Below, in pieces: positions 25,901-36,039 of a stretch of DNA of 64,000 bases. Under the pieces are notes generated by a model, which ran no database searches, was not told the origin of the DNA, and saw only the letters and a list, made by a program, of their open reading frames with translations. The DNA is from Diospyros lotus (Eukaryota > Streptophyta > Magnoliopsida > Ericales > Ebenaceae), in NCBI RefSeq assembly GCF_014633365.1, contig NC_068340.1, positions 34,484,328 through 34,548,327 of the forward strand, read 5' to 3'. The first letter of the stretch is position 1. Each line of letters starts with the position of its first letter. Made by a program: the position numbers and the translations under genes.

Positions 25901-28900
25901 CACGAGTAGTCATAAAAGTAGCAAATTGAGAAGAAAAATACTCAGGGGCATTATTATTACGTAAAGCACGTATAAAAACTCCAAACTGCGTTTTTATTTC
26001 ACCAATGAATGTCTGAAAGATAGAAAACAACTCAGACCGACTCTTCATGAGAAACAACCAAGTGCAACGAGAAAAGTCATCAATGAAAGTAACAAAATAT
26101 AAGAAACCAAGAGTAGAATTGACACGACTAGGCCCCCATACATCAGAGTGCACAAGAGAAAATGGAGTCTCAACTCTATTGTTGACATGACTGGAAAAAG
26201 AACTACGTGCGTGTTTACCATGCTGACATGACTCACAATAAAAAATAGACAACGATGACAAACTAGGAACTAATTTCTTCAATTTGAAGCGGGTAGGATG
26301 ACCAAGACGAGAGTGGAGACGATCTGAGGAAGCAGCACTCGTGCAAGCCATCGGCACAACAAGATGATAGTGACCCTGTGAGTCACGTCCGATGCCAATC
26401 GTCTGCCCCGTACTCTAGTCCTGTACACAAACAGAGGTAGGGGTGAAAGTGACTGAGCAGTTAAGGGTTTTAGTAAGCTGACTAACTGAAATCAAATTGA
26501 AAGGACTGCCAGGGACATATAAAACCGAATTTAAAGATAAAGATGAAGTGGGTGTGGTTTTGCCTATCTCTTTAATTGCAGTTTTGGTGTCATCAACCAG
26601 GGTAACTGTAGGCAAGGTATCAGAATAAGTAAGTGAAGAGAAAAGAAGTTCATTACCACACATATGATCAGTGGCGTCAGAATCTATAATCCAAGGACTA
26701 AGAGATGGGTTTTTAGCAACGCAAGTAACGGGATTACCAGGATGAGACTGTTGGGTGGCCTGAAACTTCAAAAAGACATCATACTCAGTTGTAGACATAG
26801 GTATCAACTGTGAACCCGATACAGATTGGACAGAACTAGGATCACTCTGGAATGCATGAGCTGCACTGGTAGATGATGTAGGCAGAGCAGCGGGCCAACC
26901 ATGTTTCATCCAACACCTGTCCTCAAGATGACCCGGTTTCTTACAAAAGGTACATTGTGGATGTGTCCGATTATTATTACGGCCTCTATTTCCTCTTGAG
27001 TGAGAAGCCTGAGACACAAGGGATGAAGATTTGGCTGGAGGAACAACATGAGAAGTAGAGGACATACCATGTGCATCGGTCATGTTCAGCAACCTTTTAA
27101 AAGAATCATTCATGGTAGGATTAGTGGAGCTAGTCAAGATTTGATGCTTGATGGTGTCAAATTCTGATTTTAGACCGAAAAGAGCTATAACCATAAAAAA
27201 CTTCTCTCTTTGAGCAACATGTTCGGTCTTGGTCGTAGTAATGGGAAGAAGGGCATCAAATTCTTGTATGAGAGCCCGAACCTGTCCCAAATAAGATTCC
27301 ATGGACGACTCTTGCTTCAGATTCTTGATATTAGAGACTACAGTGTACAAACCCTGGATGTCATTCGTATAACATTCTTCAACTTCCTTCCGCACGTCAA
27401 CACAAGTTTCAAATGGCCGAAAGAGCTGCATGATGGATGGATCAATGGATTGCCATAGAAGACTGCATAACTGGGCATCAACTTGTTCTCATCTAGGCCG
27501 ATTGGCTTCCGACACACTTTTAGCCTTTGTGGTAAGATGATTGGCTTGACCTTGCCATTTGAACCACATTTTGACAGAGGCTACCCATGAGAGATAATTG
27601 ACAGACCCTATCAACTTGATAGTGGTGATATTGGTTGTTCCGAGATTGGAGACAGTAAAGGACTGAGAGACAGTAGGGGCAACATGTGCGGTTGCAGGAG
27701 TAGCACCAACAGAAATTGCGTCATTGAGGTTAGACATAGCGAGGATTTGACACCGGTAATAGGCCTAGGGCAAGGAGGCGAGCTGATCTGGAGAAGCTGG
27801 GAGAAAACGGCCGGCGAACGCGCCTTCACGCGCCGGCGCGTGGGGGCGGACGGTTGCACGTGGCAGTGCATGGGAGCTCCGGTGGCTACGATTTTCCGGC
27901 AGCAACTCAGCCTGAAGGCGACGAACCCTAGGGTGGGGTCGGTTCCAGCAAAAGACGGCCGAACAGTGATGTTCCGGCGTGAACAGTGACGAATAGAAAG
28001 AAAACTAGTGTTTTTTCGGCATGAATAGTGACGGTGGTGAAGAAAGAAAACTAGGGTTTTTAGACTGCTGGAAAAAGATACACAGCGGTAGCTAGGGTTT
28101 TTCTCACCGGTGGCTCTGATATCATGTGAGAAAATAATTATGAGAGAAAAATCTAAGGGATTAGTCTCTTAGTGTGTTATTTATAATAGGCACAACGGGC
28201 CTAATAACCTACGAGGTTAGTCTATGGGCTTAGCCTAATTACACATAGTTATAACAAATAAATAAATAAATACATATACAACAATATGCAATATATCTAA
28301 TTATACTAATAATTCTAATAGTAGGGAAACATGCAACAAGGTTTACATAGCTAGAGTTGTTGCTGTAATTTGTCATACCTTAGGGGTACTCTATGTTTTT
28401 AGACCAAATATCAGGGGTGTCAACTGCATTTTACCCATATTATTATTGTTAGGTAATGACTTTGATACCATTTGTTAGGTACTGAATTGATCACTTGATG
28501 CGGAATAAAACAAACATATAAATAAGTTCTATGCATGGACACTTGATGCGAAATAAAACAAAGACAAAAATAAATTCTGTCATGCCTAACGAGATCAAAA
28601 TTGGAGACAAATTTGAACGTGGTCTGACTAATTGCCAACATCCACAAGTGAATAGGTTTCTTGTTTGTGAAGAACTGGTTGAAATCGAGTTGAGAAACAT
28701 AACAAAATAAAATTCTTTTTGTAAATTTTGTCACACCTACACAAGATCAAAAGCAGAGACAAAATCTAATGCAGTTTGGAAGATTGCCTAATGCCTACAT
28801 CCACAGATGAAAGAGGAACAAAATTCATAATGTGAATAATGAGTTAAAAAAGAGATAAAACTATTTCACTCTCAATCTCAAAACCCAATACAGCTAAACT

Positions 28901-31900
28901 CACAATCTCACTAAGACTCACCACTCTTTAGATTGCACCCTTGTTAATGCCTGCCACAATTTGATAATCAAATATGCTGCTTTATTTATAGAGAGAAGAA
29001 GATAGGTCAGAAATCTAAACTCAGAGAGTTTCAGATTAGGTATAGAAATCCTATCTGTATCATGTCATTAATATTTATTGCTGTAATACTAGAATAATTA
29101 CACTATAATATTACTGAGGGTATAATATGAATATTACTAATATCTGATCTAAGCTCTTGCTAATTGTTGTATTAATGACTGGTGCTATTTTTATTGACAC
29201 TGATAATCAATATTGGCTTACAACTGTAGATATACTATAATGAAACCATGATTAAAGTTCATTCTAGAATTGTTGATAACACTAATAATATATCTTAAAG
29301 TTCATGTTTTTCATTAATATTCATATTAGCTATAAGTACTACTAATATTGGTTAGGATAATAATAATAATTTGTACAAGTATTGTGGCCATTTTTTATGG
29401 AGATATTTTTGTAGGCAGGCACTTTATTCGCTTATCCCACTGACTCTCAACATAGGGGATGGTGTACAACCCCTTCAAGGATTAGAATATTCCATGTGGA
29501 TGGGATATAAAGTTAGAATGAGATATAATATCTCAGCTCTTAAAGTCGCATAAAAATTTGGAATACAATGAGATACTCTAGCCCACCATGCCTTATCCTA
29601 TGAAACAAAGACCCATTAGATTAGAGGATAACAGAACTTCTCTGGAGGTAACAACTTCTCTGAAACTGTAGCTTTTTGCTTAGCAAACAAAATATAACAA
29701 GTTTCATTAACCCTTTAAACCTTTATTTTAGAATTCATCATTAATTTTGAAAAGCCACAGATTTACAATTTCATAACCAAATACAGAGGAATGTGGCATG
29801 AAGTTAGATAAATGGCATCAAATCGATGATCAAAAACTGCTATGGAGCAAAACTGGATGACAATTCAAACAAATGATCAATACCAAGAACTGCATCCGTA
29901 TATGGCATTTAATTTAAAACAAAGGGGCTGGGTCATCATAAATTCCTAGAAACTGCAAGCTAAACAATCTCTAGCATTAATAATCTAGAAAAAACACAAG
30001 AAATGCATTTTAGGGCCTTAAGTCATAAGTATTCCATGAAACCTATAGGCATCACAATCCAAGTGACTATTTAAATAAAATTCAGCAAAGAGTTTGTGGT
30101 TTAATGTTTATCACCTATAAATCAACAAGAGCAGTGCTAATACCAATTTTGGAAGCAATTACACTAATAAGACAAGGATAAAGGCAAGCACTAAGAGTCT
30201 AAACATTAATAAATCAAGGTGGATAATAATAGAGAATAGATCTTCGTAAGGGCAAGTTGCATTGCTGGTCCTGAATTTTGCACTCCATAACAAAATGGTC
30301 ATTTTACTTTAATTTTTGTCACCACAATCACTAAACTTTGATTTTTGTTAAAATTTAGCCACTCTTTTGATTTTCTTCAAATTTTGTTTAATGAAACTAA
30401 CGTGGTATGCATTAATATAAACACCAAAATAATTGATGTTAAAATTAACCTAAACTCCACAATTAAGTAATTTTGGGGTTTATATTAATGTATGTTGTGT
30501 CCATAGATGTTAAAGACGCGCCTAGGTGCAAGGCGCCTTAAGGCGTTAGTTTGGCGCCTCGACTAGGCCAAGGCGAGGCGTTTTCTTGGAGGCGCGCGCC
30601 TTGCACGGCGAGGTGCCGGGGTGTGATGAAAGCAGCTGTCAAGCAACCTGCTGCCCACTGAAACCAATTGCCATTCTCGGTTCCAACCTCCCATCTTCTC
30701 GATTCCAGGCTGCTCTCGTGAGTTTTTTACTTGTTTTATTTGATTATAATTAAACTTAAAACAAACTCGATCACAATTGGGTTCAACTTTGGCTTCGACT
30801 TCAAAGCAGTGAGTAACTCGAGAGCAGTGGTGGGCTTAGGGCTGCTCCATACCACGGGGGGGCAAAGCCCCCTTAATCACACGAATGAGAATATATATAT
30901 ATATCTGGAGATTAGGGTTGCTCCATACCACGAGGGGGCAAAGCCCTCCCCACACCCCCCCAAGCCCTCCGCTACCACCACAACTCTCATGAAAAATCCA
31001 TATTTGGGTCTTGTCCCAAATTATCCGAATCGAGTCAAATAATGGGATTCATTCTGGAAATCAAGACATACTTCAACAACTTCTTTATTGATTGTGGACT
31101 TGTAGTGTTTATATGTTTGTTTAGAACTTTGCATGATGATTGGTACTTGTTTGAGTTTGAGACTTTGAGTTTGAACTTTGATGATGTTTCTAGTTTAGAA
31201 TTTGCATGATGAATGAATCAACTTTGATATTGTTAGTTTAGAATTTGAAGATGATGAATCATGAATGATATACATGTATTATTATTGATAATTTGATAGT
31301 TGTTTATGATTTTACAAGATTTTGAGTTTTTTTTCTAAAAGGTTCGCCTCGCTTCGCAAAGGGGCGCCTTGTCTCGTGCCTCAAGCTCCATGACTCTTTG
31401 TGCCTCGATGCGCCTATCGCCTTTTAGAACTATGGTTGTGTCAACCTTTTTTTAACAGAATTTGATATAAAATCAAAGTGGGTTGAGTTTTAGTGGTCAT
31501 AGTAAGAAAAATTGAAGTACAGTAACCAGTTTGTTATGAAGTGTAAAATTCAAGAATTAGCAGTGTAATTTACCTATATTCTCAGCCTAGGTGGCTATGC
31601 AATCTTAATCACTTGTAGTGGGTTAAAACATACTCCAGATGTTATTTGGAATGAGTTTATCCAAAAACAAAGGACTGAAATAGGTAGTAGATACTATCAA
31701 TTCAGACCTTGTAGAAACATGATTAAGGAGGTAGGATGCTGAAAATAATAAATTAATTGGTAGACAACAAGGATTTCTGGAGGACAATACTTTCTTAGGA
31801 AAAAATGAGTCAGAGCAAGTTTATTACGTAATCCAATTTCTTCCTCTCATTGTCACATGGAACTTGAGGTATAAGTTCTGTAAAGCCTCAAGCTATTAGG

Positions 31901-33748
31901 TTTCTAATGAAAGCCTAACTTTGGAAAGGGTAATTGAACAAAAGGTTAAGGAGAGAAACTAAGGTCTTTGAAAACAAATTTGGTTTTATGCCTAGTAAGT
32001 CAATAATGGAAGCTATCTACTTATTGAGACACTTAATTGTAAGGTTCAGAGATAAACAAAAAGATTTGCATGTGGTATTTATAAAATAGGAAAATCCTAT
32101 GACAGTACCTAGATAATGTGTTGGAGAAGAAAGGCACTCAGATTGGTTATATATAGGTTCTTAATGGGCATGTATCATTGGAAGAAAGTGTTTTTGGACA
32201 TGTGAAGGAGATACTGAGGCTTTCCGAATTATAATTGGATTGTTGAGGATCTGCACTGAGCCCTTATCTCTTTACTCCTGTTATGGATGAACTCACTAAA
32301 CACATCTAAGAACAAGTGCCTTGGTGTATGTTATTTGCAGATGATATTATCTTGATAGGTGAGATAAATGAAGGCGTGAATAATAAACTTAAATTATGGA
32401 GAAACACCTTAGTATGTAGAATGTAAGTTCAATAAAAATGTTAGTGTGGATGATATTCTTGTGAAACTTGAAGATCAAATTATTCTTGAAGAAAAGATCA
32501 ATTTCCATATCTTAGATTAATTGATCAAAAGTAGGTATCAATGTTTCAAACACCAAAACCACCTGTTTGTTAATAGTTGAAGAGAGTGGGAAGCTTACTT
32601 TCTCATGTCCTGCAATTACAGGGGCTTCATGTACTAGGCTCCTTTTTTAGTTATCCAAGTGCTATCAAGTTAGACTGTGATTCCTACCTTATTTGTGCAT
32701 TGTTTGACTGACTGACTTTGAATGTTGAATTAAGCAAATGATTGACTGACTTCGTTTTTGCAAGTCATTTTCTTATTGTTGGATGGATCTTGTTCTGGAT
32801 TCGGCATATATGCTTCACAACCTAAAGCACTGTCCATATATCAAAGAAGCTAACCTGTGAGTGAAGTCAAACCACTAAGTGCTGCAATCTATGAATCTTA
32901 CAAGCAAATTAACTTTGGCAATTTAGAAAAGCTAGAATCATGCATTTCTATTACTGTTAATAGGAGTCTTGCCTGACTCAAAAGAACCTAACCTACCAGA
33001 TAGACTAGGTTCTTCTAGTGTCTCATTGGCACATATCCTCAACCTTGTTGAATATTTTTTTTTTTTTTTTTTGAGTTCTTAATTTCTGAATATAAAGAAT
33101 GTTCGCCATATTCGAGGAAAATAAAATTAGGGTCAATCGCAAGTTGGTGCACCCTAGTGTTCACCCACATCATTTAACTGTTAGAATTTTAAGTCCAGCA
33201 AATTGGCAAAGTAGGAATCTTCCTGTTGTCCAGAAGAAGTTGGTATACAGCTTACTTGATTCCAAAACACCATAAACGCACTAGATAACTTGGTGCTCAT
33301 TTAAAGATCTTTCAGTTTTCAATTTGGTTTTCACTTGTTTTCTTTTCTTTCTTGTGTTCAGTTTCCATTTTCAATTAAAAGAAAATGAAAACTCATGATG
33401 TTGTAGATAGCTTTGTTTTGTTCCAGAATTTTGAAAACAAAAATTGAATGTCGTGTTTGATAGAATTTTTTGTTTATTTTATCTATTGACTAAATATAGA
33501 GGGCCAAGGGTGAGCCTTAGTAGTAATAGTCAGATTGTCCCTTTGTAATCATAAGGTCATGGATTGAAGTTGTGAAATAGTATCTTAGCAAAAAAGCAAA
33601 GGAAATGTTGTGTACAAATAGAACCCTCCCCCTATCTTCACAAGATGGGGAGCCTCACGCACTAGTGACACCCTTTTTATCTAGTGACTTTATATTTATA
33701 GTAACTTGATTGATATTGGCAATCATGCCCTTAATTGAAGATTTCTTA

Positions 33749-33779
<31 letters not shown>

Positions 33780-34925
33780 CTCTCTCTGTCTTATATTTTG
33801 GGGCCAAAAACATCACCTGGAAAACATTGCTGGCTGTTATTCTTTCTGCTTATCCACTTCACGACTAGTAAATCAGATGGGAAGACCGGGTAGTCACTGG
33901 ATGAAGAACAAAGAGAAAAGAAATGAGAAGAAAGGAAGAGTGAAATAGAGACTGAAGACAAAGGAAAGGGGAGTTTACCAGGAGAGTGGGGTGGGGTGGT
34001 TGGCGTGTTTACTGGTCATGAGGAGAGAGCCAGTTGATCAATTTGTGGGGGGAAGGGCAAGAAAATGGAAATAGAATGAAAATTGTGGAGACACCTTTTG
34101 GTGTTTTTATTTTTTCTAAGTGTTTTCAAAATGTTGAAAACAAAAACTAAAAACAGAAGCCCAACCAAACAGGCCCTTAGTTATTAGGATTTCTGGTGTT
34201 ACTGGCATTTTCCTTCACGAGTACTGGAGGAAATTGATTTCTTATTTGTCTGTCATAGCCAGTTCTAACTCACTCTTGGCTTCAACCTTGATTTTTTAGG
34301 GTCTGCCTTGGCCAGTTTTAACTCATTTTTCACTTTAACCTTGCAGTTGAAGCGGAGAGAATCCAAAAATGTAGAGGTCGTATTTTTGCCCTTCATGATG
34401 AACCTCAAGTTGCCCGAGTTTGGCTGCCACATGATGACTCCCCTGGACTTGCCATGGCTCGGGCTTTTGGAGATTTCTGCCTTAAGGATTTTGGTTTGAT
34501 CTCTGTGCCTGAAATTACTTGTCGATGTCTAACTGAGAAGGATGAGTTCATCGTCTTGGCTACAGATGGGGTATGAGACCTAATTAATTATATTGACTTT
34601 TTTTTTTTTTTAACTTTCATTTGTTTTGCTTTGCCTCATTCCTGAGTGTTAAATAAAATGCTTGCGTTCATTACAGATTTGGGATGTGCTTTCAAATGAA
34701 GAAGTGGTACGCATTGTAGCTTCTGCCCCAGCACGTTCATCTGCAGCTCGAGCTCTTGTCGAGTCTGCGGTTGAAGCTTGGAGCTGGAAATACCCTACTT
34801 CCAGGGTTGATGATTGTGCTGTGGTTTGCCTCTTCCTAAATTCAAGCTTAGACACTTTATGTACTGCTTCAAATGCCAAATCGGAAGAGAAGGTAGCTGC
34901 GCAAAGCAACATTGCCGGTGACTAG
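13936..34925 (+). CDS. Protein phosphatase 2C, clade E, probably N-myristoylated
   Basis: A metal-dependent Ser/Thr phosphatase of the plant clade E type, closest from memory to Arabidopsis At3g02750 (PP2C 33). Coding exons: 13936-14175, 20037-20426, 20504-20621, 34347-34570, 34677-34925. All junctions are GT-AG and in frame, giving 406 residues. MGSCLS at the N terminus is a myristoylation/palmitoylation signal, pointing to membrane attachment. The metal-binding and catalytic motifs are all present: [42 protein letters not shown] and DDCAVV. The start was chosen because MGSCLS matches the family. The C-terminal tail is shorter than in At3g02750 (about 490 residues as I recall). Introns 1 (5861 bp) and 3 (13,725 bp) are swollen by nested transposons, none of which touches an exon. 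An AATAAA-like signal at 35379-35384 fits the 3' end. Confidence 0.93.
14850..15197 (+). repeat. Left LTR, truncated
   Basis: Aligns base by base with 16885-17237 with scattered differences and a few short indels. It ends at gttcttgatctta, where MITE sequence (ggccctgtttgattgg) begins. Confidence 0.85.
15198..15886. mobile_element. MITE inserted in the left LTR
   Basis: The left end, ggccctgtttgattggc, and the right end, gccaatcaaacacattc, are inverse copies. A tta precedes the left end, as in PIF/Harbinger insertions, but the right-hand duplication is not intact. A GC-rich core lies at about 15420-15620. The right boundary is approximate. Confidence 0.6.
15991..16920 (+). pseudogene. Unidentified ORF of the non-autonomous LTR element
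   Basis: One reading frame of 310 codons with a single internal stop (TAG, 16270-16272). The predicted product is hydrophilic and rich in Glu, Lys and Asn, with no membrane segment. A very basic patch near its C terminus ([11 protein letters not shown], about residues 253-263) could bind nucleic acid or act as a nuclear signal. It runs through the polypurine tract into the right LTR. I recognise no Gag, protease or reverse transcriptase motif. It may be a diverged Gag or a captured host fragment. Confidence 0.45.
16885..17298 (+). repeat. Right LTR, complete
   Basis: 414 bp, tgtcat to gacaca-type TG...CA ends, followed by the agttt target duplication. It carries the TATA region at about 17050-17060 and a pyrimidine-rich stretch of ctctccaat- and ctccctc-type motifs. 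Confidence 0.85.
17729..17818. repeat. Three tandem copies of a roughly 30-bp unit
   Basis: Units contain gttacatcaccatctgatct followed by tgaaacact. They lie in the left arm of the palindrome, and the inverse units are in the right arm at 18196-18210 and 18381-18430. Confidence 0.8.
18210..18380 (+). mobile_element. tRNA-derived SINE inserted in the palindrome arm
   Basis: A 171-bp segment absent from the mirror arm. It is flanked by the 14-bp near-duplication atcagacggtgatg (18196-18209) and atcagacagtgatg (18381-18394). It carries an A-box-like tagctcggatgg (18221-18232) and a B-box-like agttcgaacct (18278-18288), the internal RNA polymerase III promoter of tRNA-derived SINEs. It ends in a very short A tail. 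Confidence 0.72.
18735..19860 (+). mobile_element. RTE-type LINE 3' fragment, heavily decayed
   Basis: From about 19130 the + strand reads GIVLVDTT, then a segment like the LINE region after the reverse transcriptase ([19 protein letters not shown]). Further on come [19 protein letters not shown] and [14 protein letters not shown] in other frames, then the usual RTE tail with cctagtgggattgagg. Multiple frameshifts and stops are present. Positions 18735-19130 show no recognisable content. Confidence 0.6.
20622..23020. other. Start of the 13.7-kb PP2C intron 3
   Basis: AT-rich with no gene. A TTA trinucleotide repeat lies at about 21113-21155. It is followed at 21185-21260 by an RTE LINE tail (attcatgtagcggac, gataggattaaggtttggg). 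The rest has no clear structure. Confidence 0.6.
23335..23530 (-). repeat. Copia 3' LTR
   Basis: 196 bp, near-identical to 28125-28320. The gtagg duplication lies outside and the polypurine tract inside. Confidence 0.92.
23538..27737 (-). pseudogene. Copia Gag-Pol polyprotein, broken only by stop codons
   Basis: Read on the minus strand from 27737, one frame covers the whole polyprotein. It has Gag with the zinc knuckle [14 protein letters not shown] (near 26950), a protease with [12 protein letters not shown] (the usual DSG is DSD here), the integrase zinc region HSRLGHP...[11 protein letters not shown] (near 26300-26220) and the integrase core. The reverse transcriptase (near 25025-24294) has the active site YVDDIVITG, and RNase H shows ADADWASS and [10 protein letters not shown] find no frameshift over 4.2 kb, only in-frame stops near 27489, 26415, 25860, 25035, 24290, 24260, 24230 and 23796. 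Several look like single C-to-T or G-to-A changes. It is inactive. Confidence 0.9.
28125..28320 (-). repeat. Copia 5' LTR
   Basis: 196 bp, paired with 23335-23530, with the PBS adjoining on its inner side. Confidence 0.92.
28459..29200 (-). mobile_element. LTR fragment of another retrotransposon, with PBS
   Basis: On the minus strand the LTR ends in tacctaaca (plus-strand start 28473), followed at once by aatggtatcaaagtc, an initiator-Met-type PBS. A TATA-like region inverse to tttatttatagagag lies at about 28980-28996. The outer end of the LTR is not defined, and no second LTR or coding region is present. The fragment begins about 15 bp from the Mutator-like MITE. Confidence 0.5.
29200..30250. 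other. Intron 3 DNA, nothing recognised
   Basis: AT-rich with short trinucleotide (taa-type) patches and no coding or terminal-repeat signal that I can defend. Confidence 0.5.
30253..31571. mobile_element. Mutator-like MITE split by a hAT element
   Basis: The left end is gcaagttgcattgctgg followed by tcctgaattttgcactccat. The inverse of the right end (about 31460-31571) reads taaattacactgctaat, then tcttgaattttacacttcat. The inverse similarity continues for over 100 bp, with the Copia-free arms meeting around the hAT insertion. Boundaries are approximate, and I found no clean target duplication. Confidence 0.55.
30502..31434. mobile_element. hAT-type non-autonomous element
   Basis: 933 bp with a perfect 8-bp target duplication gttgtgtc (30494-30501 and 31435-31442), the length typical of hAT. 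The left end is catagatgttaaagacgcg; the inverse of the right end is catagttctaaaaggcg. Subterminal GC-rich ggcgcct/aggcgcc motifs occur at both ends. The interior contains a duplicated segment with gctccataccacgagggggc (about 30843-30950). No transposase is present. Confidence 0.82.
31930..32560 (+). mobile_element. RTE-type LINE reverse-transcriptase fragment
   Basis: The + strand, over several frames, reads [19 protein letters not shown], then [10 protein letters not shown], then CALSPYLF and the active-site region [11 protein letters not shown] (about 32325-32360), followed by NNKLKLWR. These are plant RTE LINE reverse-transcriptase segments. Frameshifts and small deletions separate them. 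Confidence 0.7.
32560..33496. other. Intron 3 DNA, nothing recognised
   Basis: AT-rich with a T-run at about 33055-33073. No gene or clear element boundary is visible. Confidence 0.5.
33497..33678 (+). mobile_element. Au-like tRNA-derived SINE
   Basis: Starts gagggccaagggtgagcctt, with an A-box-like tgagccttagtag. A degraded B box follows (gtcatggattgaagttgtg, about 33556-33574). It ends with gcctcacgcactagtgac and a T-rich tail, the layout I know from Au SINEs of flowering plants. Imperfect direct repeats flank it: atctattgactaaata (about 33481-33496) and atctagtgactttata (33679-33694). Confidence 0.75.
33755..33782. repeat. Poly-C tract in a CT-rich stretch
   Basis: A C run of about 20 flanked by tctctctc. 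Its length is likely variable or poorly assembled. Confidence 0.85.
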
Positions 34926-35400
34926 GAAGATCCTTATGTTCCATCTGGGGTAGATCGGCCTGGAACCTACTCGAACTTTTGAAGAAAGAAGCTTAAAAAA
35001 TGCATACGGACTCGGGCAAAGAGCGGTCTCCTAGAGCAAGTTTTCCGTTGGGCAATCGCGCGGGGTGGGCATGAACATAGAGTATCCTCACAGACAAGAG
35101 GCTGAGAAACATGAATTTAAGTAGAATAGTTTTGCAAGGGTTCTACTTCATTCATTGATTTTGTTTTTACATGGTTCTAGCTATGCTGCTTTCTGTTCAT
35201 AGTTTAGTTTATTCTCCAATGCTTCTTCCCCAAGTCCTGTCAAGTCTCAAGACTAAGTGTTTTTGAGTTATGTCAAATGTCTTAGTATAGTACCTGCACT
35301 ACTAAGTTAAGATGGAAAGGCATGCATGTTTGTTCCTAGTATTGTATTATTCTGTAATGCTTATTTAATTCAATTGTCAATAAAAGCTTCATTCGCATCA
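34926..35400 (+). other. PP2C 3' untranslated region
   Basis: Follows the TAG stop. AATAAA at 35379-35384 is a plausible polyadenylation signal. The sequence after about 35400 turns AT-rich. Confidence 0.55.
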
Positions 35401-36039
35401 ACTTGAGCCTTTCTTGATTATTAATGATTGATTATTTTTCGTGTCTTATTAGATAAATTTAGATTTGATTGATTTTCTTACGTTTTATTTAAAATTATAG
35501 TAGTTCTGACTTTGATTATATTTAACTTTTAACGTTAATTCTCTTAAGATTTAATGATATTTAATATTTTAATTATATTTATAATGATGATTGTAATTAG
35601 TATTATATTTTTTATGTTTTTGTAATTAAAAAAGAGAGAGAATATCTTGAAAATATTAAAAAAATTAAAATTAATTTATATCATACGAAAAAGGTAAAAT
35701 GAATTTAATAAAATATTAAATATATTATAGTGGGTTTTACATGATAGAAGAAAAATAAAACTAGTTTAAGAAAGATTTTTTGTGATTTTTAAAAGCACAA
35801 AATATTTTTTATTTATAGCTCATGGGATTTTGATTTACATGTTTGATTTAGATGTGGGGATGAACAAAAAAATTATAAATATATAATTAAAAAATACAAT
35901 AATTATAAATTCATATCCATCCACGTGGCACGTCAGTCGCCTTACTCTCTCTAAACAAACAAGCAACACAGACTGGGAGGAGCGCCGAATTTGAGGGTCC
36001 ACCTCTATCCGAAATGCTCGGCAGAATGGGGTGTGAGAA
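35400..36039 (+). promoter_or_regulatory. Upstream region of the DUF2358 gene
   Basis: About 640 bp, strongly AT-rich, between the PP2C 3' end and the next start codon. Near 35930 the motif cacgtggcacgtcag holds a G-box core (CACGTG). I see no single convincing TATA box. The spacing suggests the gene has its own short promoter. Confidence 0.4.

Larger units (their letters stand above)
23335..28320 (-). mobile_element. Ty1-Copia retrotransposon, near full length, inactive
   Basis: 4986 bp with 196-bp LTRs at 23335-23530 (3' LTR) and 28125-28320 (5' LTR) and a perfect target duplication gtagg (23330-23334 and 28321-28325). The PBS for initiator-Met tRNA abuts the 5' LTR (28111-28124; inverse tgatatcagagcca). 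The polypurine tract abuts the 3' LTR (23531-23545; inverse cagcttgaggggaag). I count about 13 differences between LTRs, roughly 93% identity, so the insertion is not very recent. Both LTRs begin TATTAG on the minus strand where TG would be usual. The short LTRs and compact size fit Ale-like elements, which is a tentative call. Confidence 0.92.
23030..28436. mobile_element. Mutator-like MITE split by a Copia element
   Basis: The left end gagtaaattacattgacc and the inverse of the right end, gggtaaaatgcagttgac, are similar, and similarity continues for about 50 bp. The flanks atatcaata (23021-23029) and atattatta (28437-28445) match at 7 of 9 positions, fitting an old 9-bp Mutator-type duplication. 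Removing the Copia element and one copy of its target site leaves a MITE of about 420 bp. A C-run lies at about 23153-23178. A related end fragment occurs at 48452-48530. Confidence 0.65.

Noticed and set aside
13936..34925. PP2C as a pseudogene because of its giant intron
   Set aside because: All junctions are canonical, the frame is exact and every catalytic motif is intact.
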